37,120 bases of DNA, taken from Acanthaster planci. Its lineage: Eukaryota > Echinodermata > Asteroidea > Valvatida > Acanthasteridae. How positions within the stretch are numbered: position 1 is the stretch's first letter; every line of letters starts with the position of its first letter. The notes beneath the pieces are model-generated. The model saw only the letters and a program-made list of their open reading frames with translations, did no database searches and was not told the DNA's origin. The translations under genes and the position numbers were made by a program. Below are positions 23,737 through 35,700 of this stretch, piece after piece. The stretch covers positions 143,957 through 181,076 of the forward strand of contig NW_019091692.1 of NCBI RefSeq assembly GCF_001949145.1. The letters are read 5' to 3'.

Positions 23737-23844
23737 ATGGAGCGGGCAGAAGTGTCAACGGGCAAGACGCTGTTCATGTCGGTGCTGCTGGTGGCTGCCG
23801 TCACGGTGGTCCACTCCTCTGTTGAGACGGGAGTGGATGCAATG
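23737..23844 (+). CDS. MMP exon 1: start codon and signal peptide
   Basis: Exon 1 codes for 36 residues with the hydrophobic run [14 protein letters not shown] at 12-25, typical of a secretory signal. The start AGCATGG has a purine at -3 and G at +4. The donor is ATG|gtaagt, phase 0. No in-frame competitor start gives a better signal peptide. Confidence 0.85.
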
Positions 23845-26800
23845 GTAAGTTAGGATCAATGCTTTCTACTTGTATTACATGTACCAAATTGGACAGTTAG
23901 ATATCTTTTACCTGATTAAACGAATCTTTAGTGTACTTATATACACTTCCAACTTGCCCCACATACTATCCGGGATCCCTCTATCCTTATAAACCAAGTT
24001 TAAGACTGAGAGTTTAGGCTTCATTAAAACAAATAATGAAAAAGAAAAGTTTCAAGCGCCGCCTGCCGACAGCTGTACAATCAAAAATGATTTTGAAGTA
24101 ATGGACATTTTAAATAGTATTTACACAGGAGCGCACGTTGAGATGAATTGGGCGTGACATTACGGACCTCCTTAGGCAACTACTGTTTCCCCTCCCCCAA
24201 TCCTTCCCCTAAAAGCATTTTTGCCCAAATTGTTTGATATTTCACTCATTTAAACAAGGATTTAGACAATTATGTAAATGATTTTAAAAGATGGTTAAGC
24301 AGTGTAAGGCTTTTATTCGTATTTTTCAGTGCATTTTCTTCATTTGAAGCCCAATCGTGTTTATCTTATTTATCGTTTTTGCTTAGCTCCAGTTTGATCG
24401 GTTCCGTTGCCAGTGCATCTTCTCTACTCGATATATCCCGTTTGTTTTCGCTGTTTTTGCCATTCTGTCACTTCAACAAACATTAATCAGTGCAGAACAT
24501 TTGCTTCACAATTACAATTCATACTATTTCTTGTTGTATCTGCCCTAAAATTGGCTATCGACAAATTTTATTGATCCATCTTTGAGGTTTCTCTCATAGT
24601 TCTTGTTCACAACGTTTATGATGGAATGGTTTTGGGATCTACAGGAACCCACACTCCACAAGTTTTTTTTTGTTCTACGGGTTTTCCACCTGTTTGAAAT
24701 TGATGTCTGCCAATGTTGTTTGTCTGCACATGAAGAGATAAAATTGGGCTTAGTGAAATGCCTTTTTGCAGACATGTTTTATGGATACCCTGTTCGTATC
24801 ATCGTTCTTCCCAAACTATATTCACGTATTCCATATATTCTTCTATCCTTTTATATATTTGAACTACCAGTGTGTTGGTATCCTTTTGTTCTCTGCCTTG
24901 AGGGGTCCCAGCAAAAATGAATCCGTTAATATAATTTAACCTCTGAAATGCATCGTTTGCCAAGGTTAACCTCATTTCCAATGGTTGTTTCTCTATTTTA
25001 AAGGGTTTGTGGCGTCTTCTTGGTTTTATGCTAAGAAGTATTTCCATGTTAATGAGCAAAATTGTAACTTGTGTCGTCCCAGGTAGAAAACCTAAATGTT
25101 GCATTGTTTTGGGCACAAAAAAACTTAATTTTTAAAGATTTTGCAGGCTATAGGCTACATTTTCTTTTCTTTTTCTTTTTTTTTTTTGCTTGATTTATTG
25201 GTGTGTGAGTACGGAACAATAAGCAAGCGAGCAACCCTTCCTAGAAATGTTTTCAGTCAGTAAACTCTGTGTTCGCAGTGTGAAATGAGAGAACACCCAT
25301 GCTATGAGCCGCATCTTCCATGAATGACATCACAGCAGCAGCGCCCGCAGTTGTCCAGGAAAAGTGTGGATAGTTTAAATCTTTAAAAAAAGTGCACATC
25401 TAACCTGATAGGGGTGTTAATTCATTTTCACTGAAGAGTATAAAGTTGCCGAATAACTGTATCCAAAAAAAATTTGCTGCAGTTAAATTTACACGTGAAA
25501 TGCATATCTCAAATCTTTTCCAGATGTATCTTACTTATTACGGCTATTTGAGACCTATGACCTCGGACGATGGAACTTTCATGACTGAAGAGGAGATGAG
25601 AGAGGGCATCTCGAAGTTCCAGTACATGGCCAACATAACACAGACAGGTATGTTTAACCTTTGCAGAGCGCTCAAATTAAATATCCAACACTAACTGCAC
25701 GGCAATTTATTCACGATTTTGCACACGGTTGTTACTGAATGCTGTTTAAATGGTGTGCTCCCAATTCATTCACAGGGGAGCTCGACAATGACACGATGCG
25801 CATGATGAACATGCCGCGCTGCGGTATGCCGGACGTGGTCGGACACAGCCTGGACGCCAAACGGAAGAGACGCTACTCCCTGGGATCGAGGTGGTCCAAG
25901 ACGGATTTGACATTCCGCATCGACTCGGTGACCTCCGATATACCAAGCAGGTCTGACATTGACGACACCCTGGAAGCGGCACTCCAGGTGAGCAACACTA
26001 TACAACTTAATGGGTTGCATCGACCCAATCGAAATCTCCATCACCTGGGGTAAAAATAAATGTAGGTGGGCCGAATGTAGGACTTGACTTGGTCAAAGTT
26101 CACGTGACTGGAGAGATCCAAAGAAAACTATACTGGTCTTATGTTTCAATTTTATATTTTACTTGCCGCAGGCTACTCCGAAAATTCTGGAAATTTCCCT
26201 TCCGAGTGAACTCTATTTCAATCAGCCCTGAACACAGAACACCACAAAAAGCCAGTCCCTTTTCACTGTCTCATGCCACAAATTTTCCTGCGACAAGGAC
26301 CCAATCAAAGGCATTACGTTCCCCTGTGGGCTGGTAACCAATCATAATTATCAATCATTGGAGAATCAGATGCTATGTGCATTCAAAGTACATTCCACGC
26401 TAAATGCTTGGTTTGCATTTTAGGAAAAAAAGGCGAAGAGCGTCTTTTGTTTTTTACTTCTTCGTCCAGTCGAATGCTAATGCGTGTACATGTACAAGAA
26501 AGTTCCACGGCACTGGCAAATCAGAGATACATAAAGACATGAACGTCGTTTTGTTCCTGAACTTTATTCAAAATCAATCTTTCCCAACTGTGTCTTTTAT
26601 TTGAAATAGGTATGGGCTGACGTAACGCCGCTTACTTTCACGCGTGTGAGTGGGAACACGCCTGCCGACATCGTTATCAACTTCAACAGTGGAGTTCATG
26701 GGGATGGCGCGCCTTTTGACGGACCGGGAGGCGTGCTAGCCCACGCATTCTTTCCAGAGGATGGGCGAGCGCATTTTGACGAGGACGAAACGTGGACCAT

Positions 26801-29774
26801 CAATTCTTTCTCAGGTTAGCTTTTCTCAAGGGGGTTAAAGTCATCATAGTAAAAGCTACTCTTCTGGCGGGGCACCCTACCCTGTTAGATTTTTGCATTA
26901 TCAACTCGTTGGGTTACTGGAGGTTAACGCATATTCTGGCTGTTTGCTCTGACGAACTATCACTGAAGTTAAAATAGACCCTGACGGTGATGTTGTTACG
27001 GCAAAAATGTTTTGTATCGTTAAAAAAAAATTGAAGTCATCCCTTGGTCAAGTAGACTTGACAATCAATTACAGCCATTTATATCAACTGTTGGTAAAAG
27101 TTAAGTCCTCACTAGAATCGCACGCGATGGCCTCAAACTGACTAAAATGTTGACAACAGCTTCGAGTATTGAGCTCTTTTCCACTGACTTTTCTCTGTGC
27201 AGGAATCAACCTATTCCAGGTGGCAGCCCACGAGTTTGGCCACAATTTGGGCCTTGGTCATTCTAACATTGATGCAGCACTCATGGCACCATTCTACCGG
27301 GGTTACGTGCCTAACTTCCAGCTCCACGAGGACGACATCGCTGGCATCCAGGCCCAATACGGTCAGTTAAACATCGAGCCCTTGTTATCTAGCAACAAGA
27401 ATTTCTTGAATATCCCCTTCCGCTTGAGTTTCTGCTTCCAAATTAATTAGCGCTCAATATCCACAGAGTGTGATCGCTGTGTGTTGTACACGACTACAAA
27501 ATATAGCATAGGTACACGTAGTTTCTACCCTCATTGAAAAAAATGACCCAACGAGTCCCAAGGTTGTAAAAAAAATAATAAATTTCACGGTGATGCTCAA
27601 ACGTTTTTGAACAATAACTAAAGGCGTTCTTTGAGAGAACCTAATAACATGTATCAAATGAAAACAGGGAGACTCAGGTTGTCGGTCTGACTAGATGAGA
27701 TTTTGTCGGCCACCGTGCCTTTACTTCTTACCTTTGGCCCTCGACCCACTTGCATGTCGGTGTAAAAATCAAGGAAACTGATTTGTCTCTGTAATTTACA
27801 GGATCTGACTCGGGCGCGCCTGTGGTCACCATGGAACCCAGCGCAGAGGTCTGTACTGGAATTGTCGACGCTGTAACGACGTCACGCGACAGGAGCACAT
27901 ACTTATTTGAAGGTAACAAACTGTTAACCACAACCTTCTCAGCGTGTGTTTTCCAAAATAGTCTGGTTCTTCTAATTTAACGTGGAAATGGTAAAATGCC
28001 CCCAAACGATGCCTACCCATTGTATTCGCATTCCCACGCATCACATGGACAAACGACACAAAATTGCAATACACGTGGGAATGAAAAATGGGGAAAGGGT
28101 GCTCTGAAAATGTGCACTGAAAATTGGCATCACGGTGCAGTCCCTCCCCCTTAATTTGTAACTTCAAACTTTTTAGTGCTGACCAGAAAACATTTTCAAT
28201 TTTGCGCCCTTTTACAGGAACTCAAGTGTGGAAGTTTGAGAGTGGGGCAAGCCGGATAGCAGATGGGTTCCCACGAGCAATCGGTTCAGTGTTTTCTGGT
28301 CTGCCCGACAATGTAGACGCTGCCCTATTCTACCAGCCTAACGGCAAGACCTACATTTTTAAGGTATTTTTTCTAAGTTTTCAAATGCTCGACAACTTCG
28401 TCCAGCTCATTACTGAACAAGGAAAAGAAAGCTGTTACTCCAAAACATTTCTCTGCTCTTCCAGAGGAAAAAACCAAAAAACATAACAGACTTACTGTTT
28501 AGAGAAGATAATTTCCCAAGAGCACGAATCAGCCTTTAAAGGAAGACTTTATGAAACAAATGACTCCCTTGCACTCATTTCCATTTTATTCTTTTTGGTG
28601 CCCACAGGGGAGCCAGTACTGGCGATTCGACAACGAAGTGCTGGACTCAGGCTACCCGAAAAGCATTGCAACCTACTGGCCTGGCCTGCCCAATGATCTG
28701 GACGCAGCTTTTGTGTGGAGCGGAAACGGTCGACTTTACTTTGTCAAAGGTAAGCCTAGTGTTCACTGCACTCCATGTGCGAAATATCATTCACATGATA
28801 ATGATTGCGAAAGGGGCTTGATGAGTGAATACCTGTAGTAGGAGTAAAAGGTTGAGATATTGTCAAAACTTCCCTTGATAGGGATTATACATTTCAGCGA
28901 AAGCTCATGCAACACAAGCCCACATGCATACATTACATGTCGTTCTGCTCATGTTTTGTACAGGAGCAGCTTCGTTGTTAACTTGTAACCAGGCTTTTTC
29001 CAATTACAGACTGCAATCCTGCAGTTAGTGGTGTCAATGGGACCGGGGACGATGGGGGGATTGTAGATGACTTCAAATCCAAAAAATTGCGCGACCGTGC
29101 GTGGAAATTAGAAATACGCGCGAGATATTTTTGGACACCACATAACACTAAGGGATACCCATGTGCATGTTATGTATACGCGTACTGTAAATGTACACGT
29201 ACTTACATCAAAAGGGGGATATTTCAAGCGTTTGTACTTCTTTTTTCAGTACAACTGAAACATGTTGGGGTGATCTGCAGAATACCACCAAAATCGACCT
29301 TTTTCGATTAAACAGCAATGAGGCTGATCCAATATCTTGGTCCAACAGTAAGGGGATAGACCCTAAGCTTCCGCCCCTCCCCGATGTTTCCCCAGCCTGT
29401 CGATTTTTCTAATTCACTTCTTCTTTCTCACCCACCAAGGCGGTCAGTATTACCGTTTCGGCAGTGGTCGTGTTGACACTGGTTACCCTCGTCCGCTGAG
29501 TGTCTGGAACATCCCTGGTAACCAAGTCGGTGCAGCGGTGCAGTGGATCAACTCGCGCACGTACTTCTTCAACTCCGACGGCGTCTACTACCGATTCAAC
29601 GATCGATACTTCCGGGTGGACACTGGGTACCCGCGAAATGTCGCCTCCACGTGGCAGGGCTGCGACACCAATATTGTGGAGAAACCCGAACCTGGCGACA
29701 ATGGAGCAGGTGGTCTGGCGCCTGGACTCCTTGCCTCGATGGCAACTGTATTTTTCGCCTATGTCCTTAACTAA
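23737..29774 (+). CDS. Furin-activated, GPI-anchored-type matrix metalloproteinase (complete, 9 exons)
   Basis: This is a zinc endopeptidase of the MMP (M10A) family, expected at the outer cell surface where it cleaves matrix and membrane proteins. Joining 23737-23844, 25524-25647, 25776-25987, 26610-26814, 27203-27361, 27802-27912, 28218-28363, 28608-28749 and 29440-29774 gives one 1542-nt frame (513 aa) with GT-AG introns throughout. In order: signal peptide (hydrophobic 11-25); propeptide with cysteine switch PRCGMPD (C93); furin site RKRR (107-110); catalytic domain from Y111 with zinc site [11 protein letters not shown] (H226, H230, H236, E227) and Met-turn ALMAP (M244); short 17-residue hinge; hemopexin domain bounded by C287 and C477; then a 495-512 hydrophobic tail ending in one Asn. 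The absence of a cytoplasmic tail after the small-residue stretch GDNGAGG matches a GPI signal, as in MMP17/MMP25 rather than MMP14. Family assignment is certain; orthology to MMP17/25 is inference. Confidence 0.96.
23845..25523 (+). other. MMP intron 1
   Basis: A 1.68-kb AT-rich intron with a consensus gtaagt donor and a cttttccag acceptor. I see no exon, repeat or RNA gene inside that I can support. As first intron it is a natural place for enhancers. Confidence 0.7.
25524..25647 (+). CDS. MMP exon 2: propeptide
   Basis: The acceptor is cttttccag and the donor cagacag|gtatgt (phase 1). The exon encodes YLTYYGYL (residues 38-45) and the helix leading to [11 protein letters not shown], the conserved propeptide layout of MMPs. 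It begins with ATG, so exons 1 and 2 meet as Met-Met; initiation inside exon 2 would give a form without a signal peptide. Confidence 0.93.
25776..25987 (+). CDS. MMP exon 3: cysteine switch, furin site, start of catalytic domain
   Basis: It carries PRCGMPD with the latency cysteine C93, then [15 protein letters not shown] at 107-110 is a furin-type site placed exactly where secreted-furin MMPs and MT-MMPs have it. The rest is the first part of the catalytic fold ([16 protein letters not shown]). Phase 1 in, phase 0 out. Confidence 0.96.
26610..26814 (+). CDS. MMP exon 4: catalytic domain, structural zinc and calcium sites
   Basis: It encodes [10 protein letters not shown] and the block [12 protein letters not shown]...LAHAFFP...HFD. 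H178, D180, H193 and H203 are the expected structural-zinc ligands. There is no insertion corresponding to the MT-loop of MMP14/15/16/24, consistent with the GPI-anchored branch. Phase 0 in, phase 1 out. Confidence 0.96.
27203..27361 (+). CDS. MMP exon 5: catalytic zinc site and Met-turn
   Basis: It encodes [17 protein letters not shown], with all three zinc histidines and the catalytic Glu intact, followed by [10 protein letters not shown] (Met-turn) and [14 protein letters not shown], the usual end of the catalytic domain. No active-site residue is missing. Both ends are phase 1. Confidence 0.97.
27802..27912 (+). CDS. MMP exon 6: hinge and start of hemopexin domain
   Basis: It encodes a short hinge of about 17 residues and then VCTGIVDAV...TYLFEG, the opening of hemopexin blade 1. 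C287 is expected to pair with C477 in exon 9. The hinge is short for a membrane-type MMP. Both ends are phase 1. Confidence 0.93.
28218..28363 (+). CDS. MMP exon 7: hemopexin blades 1-2
   Basis: It encodes [20 protein letters not shown] and DNVDAALFY...KTYIFK, the end of blade 1 and the start of blade 2. The DAA and TYIFK strand motifs are canonical. Phase 1 in, phase 0 out. Confidence 0.94.
28608..28749 (+). CDS. MMP exon 8: hemopexin blades 2-3
   Basis: It encodes [21 protein letters not shown] and DLDAAFVW...RLYFVKG, finishing blade 2 and opening blade 3. Phase 0 in, phase 1 out, with a strong gtaagc donor. Confidence 0.95.
29440..29774 (+). CDS. MMP exon 9: hemopexin blades 3-4 and GPI-type tail
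   Basis: It encodes the end of blade 3, all of blade 4 ([19 protein letters not shown]), and WQGC (C477), which closes the propeller. A 17-residue linker rich in D, N, G, E and P follows, then an 18-residue hydrophobic segment and Asn-stop. D489, N490 or G491 are plausible omega sites. The stop codon TAA is at 29772-29774. Confidence 0.95.
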
Positions 29775-30146
29775 TCTGTGTCTGTAACTTTTTTATTATT
29801 ATTATTACATGTATTATTTATTTGGCATCAAGAACAATAACAAACAATACTACTCACTAGTTAATTCAAGCTTTATATTTTGCTGAAATACACATAGTAT
29901 GGCTCTTTGAAACTTAATTGAACACTAATTTCAATTGAAAAACATTGCATTTTCAGCTGAAATTTCTTTAATTGCATATAATTAATATGTTTGATACAAT
30001 GCGTAATTTAGTATTGATTTTGCACGCCTTTCTTTCTTGAACGCAAAAATGTTTTTAACAATATTAATATCCTATTGGATGGGATTAGTGATCAAAGTTT
30101 TGTACATGACTCGTAAAAGTCTTTTGACTTTGTGTAGATGTATTTG

Positions 30147-30152
30147 AATAAA
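30147..30152 (+). terminator. Polyadenylation signal for the MMP transcript
   Basis: AATAAA lies about 370 bp after the MMP stop codon in an AT-rich stretch, the first canonical hexamer on this strand after the stop. The intervening 29775-30146 would be the 3' UTR and contains a short ATT-rich run near 29790-29820 and no other gene. Confidence 0.55.
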
Positions 30153-30708
30153 ATTTTTACAGAAAAATGCAGCTATAAAAAGCCACTACTTTGAACGGAA
30201 TCTCTATCGGTTGTTCTATAGTTTGGGATCCTCATTGATTTCTTTTCCAATGGCATCAAACAAACAGTCTCCAACGTCTGAGAGCACAGAGGCCGCATAA
30301 CCAATCCATGGCCTTACTGTGTTACGCCAAGGCGGGTTCACACGTAGCCAGGAAAACCCAGAATGAAAATTCATTATGACATAGGGAAAATTCAGCCCCA
30401 ATTCACAGTTTTTGGGAATAACTTTCGGTCTGAGATAAGAATACATGTACATTGTAACAATGGACAATCAACATAGAACAGTGATTGCGATTTAAAGCAG
30501 AATAAGACTAAATTGAGGCAATGTTTTCAGGAGTACTACATGAATAACTCTAGAACCATAAAAAATGACCCCGGGTCTTGGTGACTTCAAAATCTGAAAT
30601 TTAATCTTACAATGCAGTGTGTAATGTATTCATAAAATTCTTCAAACATTCGAATTGATTCGGCTTGACTCTTGATTGCAATGATAACTCACGAAACTTG
30701 TAAGAATG

Positions 30709-31422
30709 TGTAGCGGTCTCTGTTGACGGGGCCTCGGGCTTGCCCTCGGCCGACCCAACGAGCGGTTGAAGAGGCGACCGGCGGACAGGTCGATTTGGAG
30801 GCGTTCTACCGCAAGACACCAAAGCTATCTCGTAACACTAGCGGATCGCTACTATTCAGAATGGCGATGGGGCTTTAATCTCAGTATGTGAGAACTTCTA
30901 GGGGAACTCTACACCAAGGTTAACAATGACAAGTGCTGGATTCTCAGATAAGTCCCGTTTATTTATTAATCAAAATGGTCTCCTATTCAGGTGATTCCTA
31001 CGTGGGTGATTTGGCGCATAATTTATGATTTACAACTGTCAATAAGCAATCACTACAATCCTAGCAATTAATTTAACGATTACAGGGCTGGTAATTTATA
31101 GTGGCGGGGAGGCTCAAATGAAGCCGCCCAGGTCCTGTTTCACCCTAACGGACGTACGGAACTAACCTACAGCACTGTTTATCTCCCAGGGGACTATCTT
31201 CGTCAGAGACTCACCGAGCTGCTCGTGCGTCAACAGAAGAGAGCAAACTGCGCGTGTGTGGCCCTTTTCCCGCCACGCACCAACCACAGGGCGCTAACAA
31301 GGCCAGCGCTCTAAATTGTGCGAAGACGTCGAGACGCCAGACTAATAAGCATAATTTATACAGAACTATAAGGGATACAAGCACAACTACAGGGGGCGCT
31401 CTAACCTCTCTATTTCGCTACA
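30709..31422 (-). mobile_element. Solo LTR of an LTR retrotransposon (714 bp)
   Basis: The segment begins TGTAGCG and ends CGCTACA, so it has TG...CA ends in a short inverted repeat. It is flanked on both sides by AATG (30705-30708 and 31423-31426), a 4-bp target duplication. On the minus strand it carries TATAAATTAT (31360-31351) and later AATAAA (30967-30962 and 30963-30958), the order expected of an LTR promoter and poly(A) signal, which sets the orientation. No internal gag/pol sequence or second LTR is present, so it is a solo LTR left by recombination. A 4-bp duplication is compatible with the Gypsy group, but the family cannot be told from the sequence alone. Confidence 0.8.
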
Positions 31423-31426
31423 AATG

Positions 31427-32639
31427 CTTCAAAAAAATACCCAGGAAAATGTGAACACGAATTTTCAAAAACGATAAGACTGAATGCAGAATGTTCCACA
31501 ATCACTCTGACAATATGACAGGGCAAAATTATCAAGGTGCTTCCCAATATTTAGCTATCTTTCACTGAACAGATGCTATCTATCAACGCGTCTACTGAGG
31601 GAGAAGCTTTGTATCACTGGGGTAGGCTCGACTAAACGTTTTGTGCATTCGCTGTAAATGGCCAAAAAGCCACTGAGACGCCATGCAATAACCTTTTGTC
31701 TGTGCGTGCTTCCCCATTATAGCTGTCTTTCACCAAACTATGCACGAATCAACCCGACGGAGGCAGCCAACGATCATTCCCCGACTCCATAATCGCTATT
31801 CGTGAAGATTCAGCCTAAACATCACCCTCGTTGATTAATAAGCAAGTCTCAAACAGGAAGTGAGAGATGTTGAAGACAACAAATGTCAACCTTACCCAAC
31901 CCTCTGCACTTACACGGGATCCAGTGCCGACTTTTCGGGGCCCACCTAAAAACAGTAAATTAGATCGAAAATTAATAAGTACGCTGCGACGAAAACACCA
32001 TTATCCGAAAATTTGCAACATCCAATCTTGACTCCAACTACATATTCAAGGTTCTCAAATGTTGTGTCTTGGGAATAAATGAATGAAGAGGAAGTATGAT
32101 ATAACAATTCACACGGGCCCATAGGGATCGAAACGACGCTGCCATAGATGGTGAACATTCATTAGTTCTGCACTAGTGGCAAGAAACACAAAATGTGTGG
32201 TTTTCTGTATACGTAGATTCTCGTTACAAGCGAAGGAACTAACAAAGTTTCACAGATTTTGCAGTTTCAACAAAATATGACTCTTTGAGTGGACGGTGCA
32301 CTCAAAGAACACGTAGAGCGTTCCAATTCCACCCTCCCGCCTCTTCGTCAAATATCGGTATACCCACGAAGACAGATCTCAGATTACCTGATATTGAGCC
32401 CGAGTTTCGTGGGTCAGCAATTACAAGCCTTTCAGCGGGTTGAATCCTCACGAATCCGTCTCGCTCTAACAGAGCGGCAATGGTCTAGGGAAATGTGTTC
32501 CCTTTGTGGGAACAAGCACACGTTTTAAGCCAGAAATGTCATTTCCGACACCCCCACGGTTTGATAAAACCATAATGGAAAGAGCCGACGACGCACTGTT
32601 CTCCCTGATTCTGAGTGAAGCGGTCGGCACACGATAGCG
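31427..32639. other. Intergenic sequence and presumed promoter/5' UTR of the SRCR gene
   Basis: No coding sequence supported. Two small inverted repeats are visible: TTTGAGTG/CACTCAAA around 32285-32308, and ACCCACGAA/TTCGTGGGT around 32362-32416. No clear TATA box at a convincing distance from the start codon at 32640. Confidence 0.45.
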
Positions 32640-32715
32640 ATGGACGTGATTCTTCCGTGCCTTCTCGGTCTCACGGTTGTGCTGCGACATGGTGAAGTGG
32701 TTGCCGGAACTCGAG
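32640..32715 (+). CDS. SRCR gene exon 1: signal peptide
   Basis: 25 codons plus 1 nt with a hydrophobic core ILPCLLGLTVVL and a plausible cleavage region VVAG. The donor is CGAG|gtaaat. The start context GCGATGG has purine at -3 and G at +4. An exon-2 start at 33152 would lack a proper acceptor-joined signal and is less likely. Confidence 0.75.
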
Positions 32716-35700
32716 GTAAATTTGTGCAGATTTATTGAAATTCACGTTTTATGCTTCAAAGCTTGGACATTTCATCCTTTGTACAGGAATAATATTAAAT
32801 GGCTGCTCAACATGTCGGAGGTAATGATTCATCTTGAAAACTGTCAGAATAACAACTGTTGCGATTTTGAAATTTTATAAAGGGGCCGGGGAAAGCATCG
32901 TGGGTGTACTGAGAAATATGTATCTCTTTCAACGCGCGCTCTTTAATTTATATACCGGTGGCTTCAATGCAAAGAGATAACAACATATAACTACGGGAAC
33001 ATTATTGCAAGTCGCTTGCCCGTCATGCTAAGCATAACATTTGTAGATTCAGCCTTGTTCCGCCGTCCCGTCAAATGCCTGGGCATTAATTTCTAATTTC
33101 CAGTATATTATGGTGCCGGGCAGCTTAACATAATGCTGTTGTGCTGTCGATGTGAAGGAGAAGTTTACTTTCATTATTTGTTCCTTTCTTTTGACAGCAA
33201 ATTTAACGGGTCTTCGAGTTGTGGAAGGACGTTACCGTAGCGAAGGGCGAGTCGAGGTCCGCCTGAACGGCCAGAAGTGGTGGGGATCGTACTGCACCAT
33301 CGATGACCGTGACCTCTTGCACGGTGCAGGACGCGCGCTCTGCCGTCAGCTAGGATATCCTGCCTTGTTGGAGGCCAGCAACACCGCGCAGTTCGGGCAG
33401 GCCACAGGTCCAATATGGCTACAGGAAGTCAACTGTGGATACACCCTCCACCCCCTACAGGAGTGCTACCTCCATCGGTGGATGCCAAGCTGGGGTGGTT
33501 GTGATCATATGGACGATGTTGGCATCAGGTGCTTCACTGGTAAGTAACAGAGAAGTGTCCAAGTGTCCTAAATTTCCAAGGTAAATCAAAACCTGACCAA
33601 TAGCACTGATATGAAATGTTTGCAGTTAATATTTGTCAATAGATTACCTGCAGTTGGTACTTTGTGACCATGCCCGCCGGAAACCATTGTTACCAACCAG
33701 TTGATGTTGGCCAGTTGGATTACAGGGACAAAATTACTTTTCTGCGATTATGACGGTGGTGTAGGCGGGGGGAGGGGGCACGTGCCCCCCCACACAAAAT
33801 TCTGGTGCCCCCTAGATGCCCCACCCCCACTGAAAAATACGGAATAGATAGGCCCTATTGAACAAGGCTGACAAAAACTTGTCCAAAAACCACGCCACTG
33901 GAAACTGGTGCCCTCCCATAAGATGCTGGTGCCCCCTTTGCACCCTCACTAGTAAATCCTAGCTACGCCATTGGATTATGATTAACCGTTAAATTTTGTT
34001 TATTGGTATTCGTACTCTTTACCTTAACTAACCTCACAGTCAATTAACCAAAGTACCCGTTCTTCAAAACATGCATGTTGCTTTTCCGTTTTAAGAGTTT
34101 CGGTAATGCTCTATACTTTGTAGGTGTGGTGTTTAAGCGAATGGAATTGTTAAATTTAATGAAAGAAAAGCAATCGCGAAATATGCTTGTCATTTTTCTT
34201 CCGTTGGCGAAAAATACCAAAGCCAAAAGTTCCAGATAGACCCACAGACTAAGTTAAAACTGATTTTGCCCGGCTTTCTTTACCAGTGTTTAAAACATTT
34301 CGAGTAGCATTATTTAACAATGACATCCGATGCTGCACTGTTTGGTTTGCAGGCAAGGTCCGTTTGGTTGGTGGAAAGCAAGAAAATGCTGGTAAAGTAG
34401 AGCTACAGATTGGTGACGACGAGTGGGTTTCCGTCGCGCATGGCAAGGTGCAAGGCCGCGAGCTGGCATCCGACTTGGTCTGCCGATACTTGGGCTACCC
34501 ATTCGCAATCGGTGCAACGCCGGAAAAGGCGGACAATGACACAGGGAGGTTCATCCATGCACTCCAAGCGTGCGACTGGGAAACACTGGACAACAGGAGA
34601 GCCCTCTTCGACTGTATTGACGAGTACCTGTTGACACTATACCAAAACCAGGGAAGGCAGTCTACAGCCCTGTTAGGTGTAGTCTGCGCCACAGGTAAGA
34701 CAGCAGTGATGCGATTTTTTACGATTAGGGAGATGCCTTCAAATGACTTGATTTATATTCAGCTGCAGCATTTTATGGCAAATTCCCTGAACAGTGCAAT
34801 ATCGGGATGTTAAACGGGACCCTTATTGGGATTCGACAAGTCACGTTGGATCCCGTCTTTTGAGGGCCCTCAGAGACAAAGGGGAACTTGAGCTAGCTTG
34901 AGCAATCAATTAAGGCAAGTTCCAGTGGCTACTATAGTAAATTACCGGACGTTATAGTTTGCCCTTTCTTGTTGTCAATTATCATTACTGTTTTTGTTTA
35001 TTTTATTGGTCTATATTTTAGTCGTTTTAAATGTGTATGTGCTATCTCTTTTGCTTATGGTGGAACAACTTTTTCTTCTTGGTTTGCATAGTTTTATTTG
35101 CTTTTTCATTTTAGTTTGAGCTTTTTTAGTTTTAGTATATGTATATCGTTTTTATTTTATCTTTGATCATTTACCATTTTATCTGGGGAACAATTTTTAG
35201 AAGGACTGAGGTCTTGTTCACGACCCACGAAATAGTCAAAAATTATTAATAACAATAAATAATAGTAACGTCATAAACAGAGGGAACCATTCCCATGAAA
35301 GTAACTGTACGATACTTCAGTGACCATTGCGAGAATCGCAACCAAAGGTGAAATGTGAGTAACGATGAGATTTTTAAAAATCGATCAACTAGGGTGGTTA
35401 GAGTGTAACAGGATTGCGCATGGTCAATATTAAAAACCAATCGATGACTGGTTTAACTGTGGGGCGCCCAAACCTGCCCATAGTTGGTACCGCTATATCT
35501 TTGTCTTAAGCACTTCATGTCTTTGACAAACAAAACTAAAATAACTAACTTTCTCCGTCAAGTTGGGAAACACGTCTTAAATTTTTTAAAAATGAAATTG
35601 GTCCACTTCCCCCTCCCTTTTATCAAAGAATCAAATACTACCGATTAGTGAAATTCCCAAAATTCGGCTGAAACTGTGATTCGTGATTTTCATAGAATCT

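Noticed and set aside
29080-29311. Plus-strand frames inside MMP intron 8
   Set aside because: They lie between a good donor (28750) and acceptor (29439) and would break the hemopexin blade-3 sequence, which joins perfectly without them.
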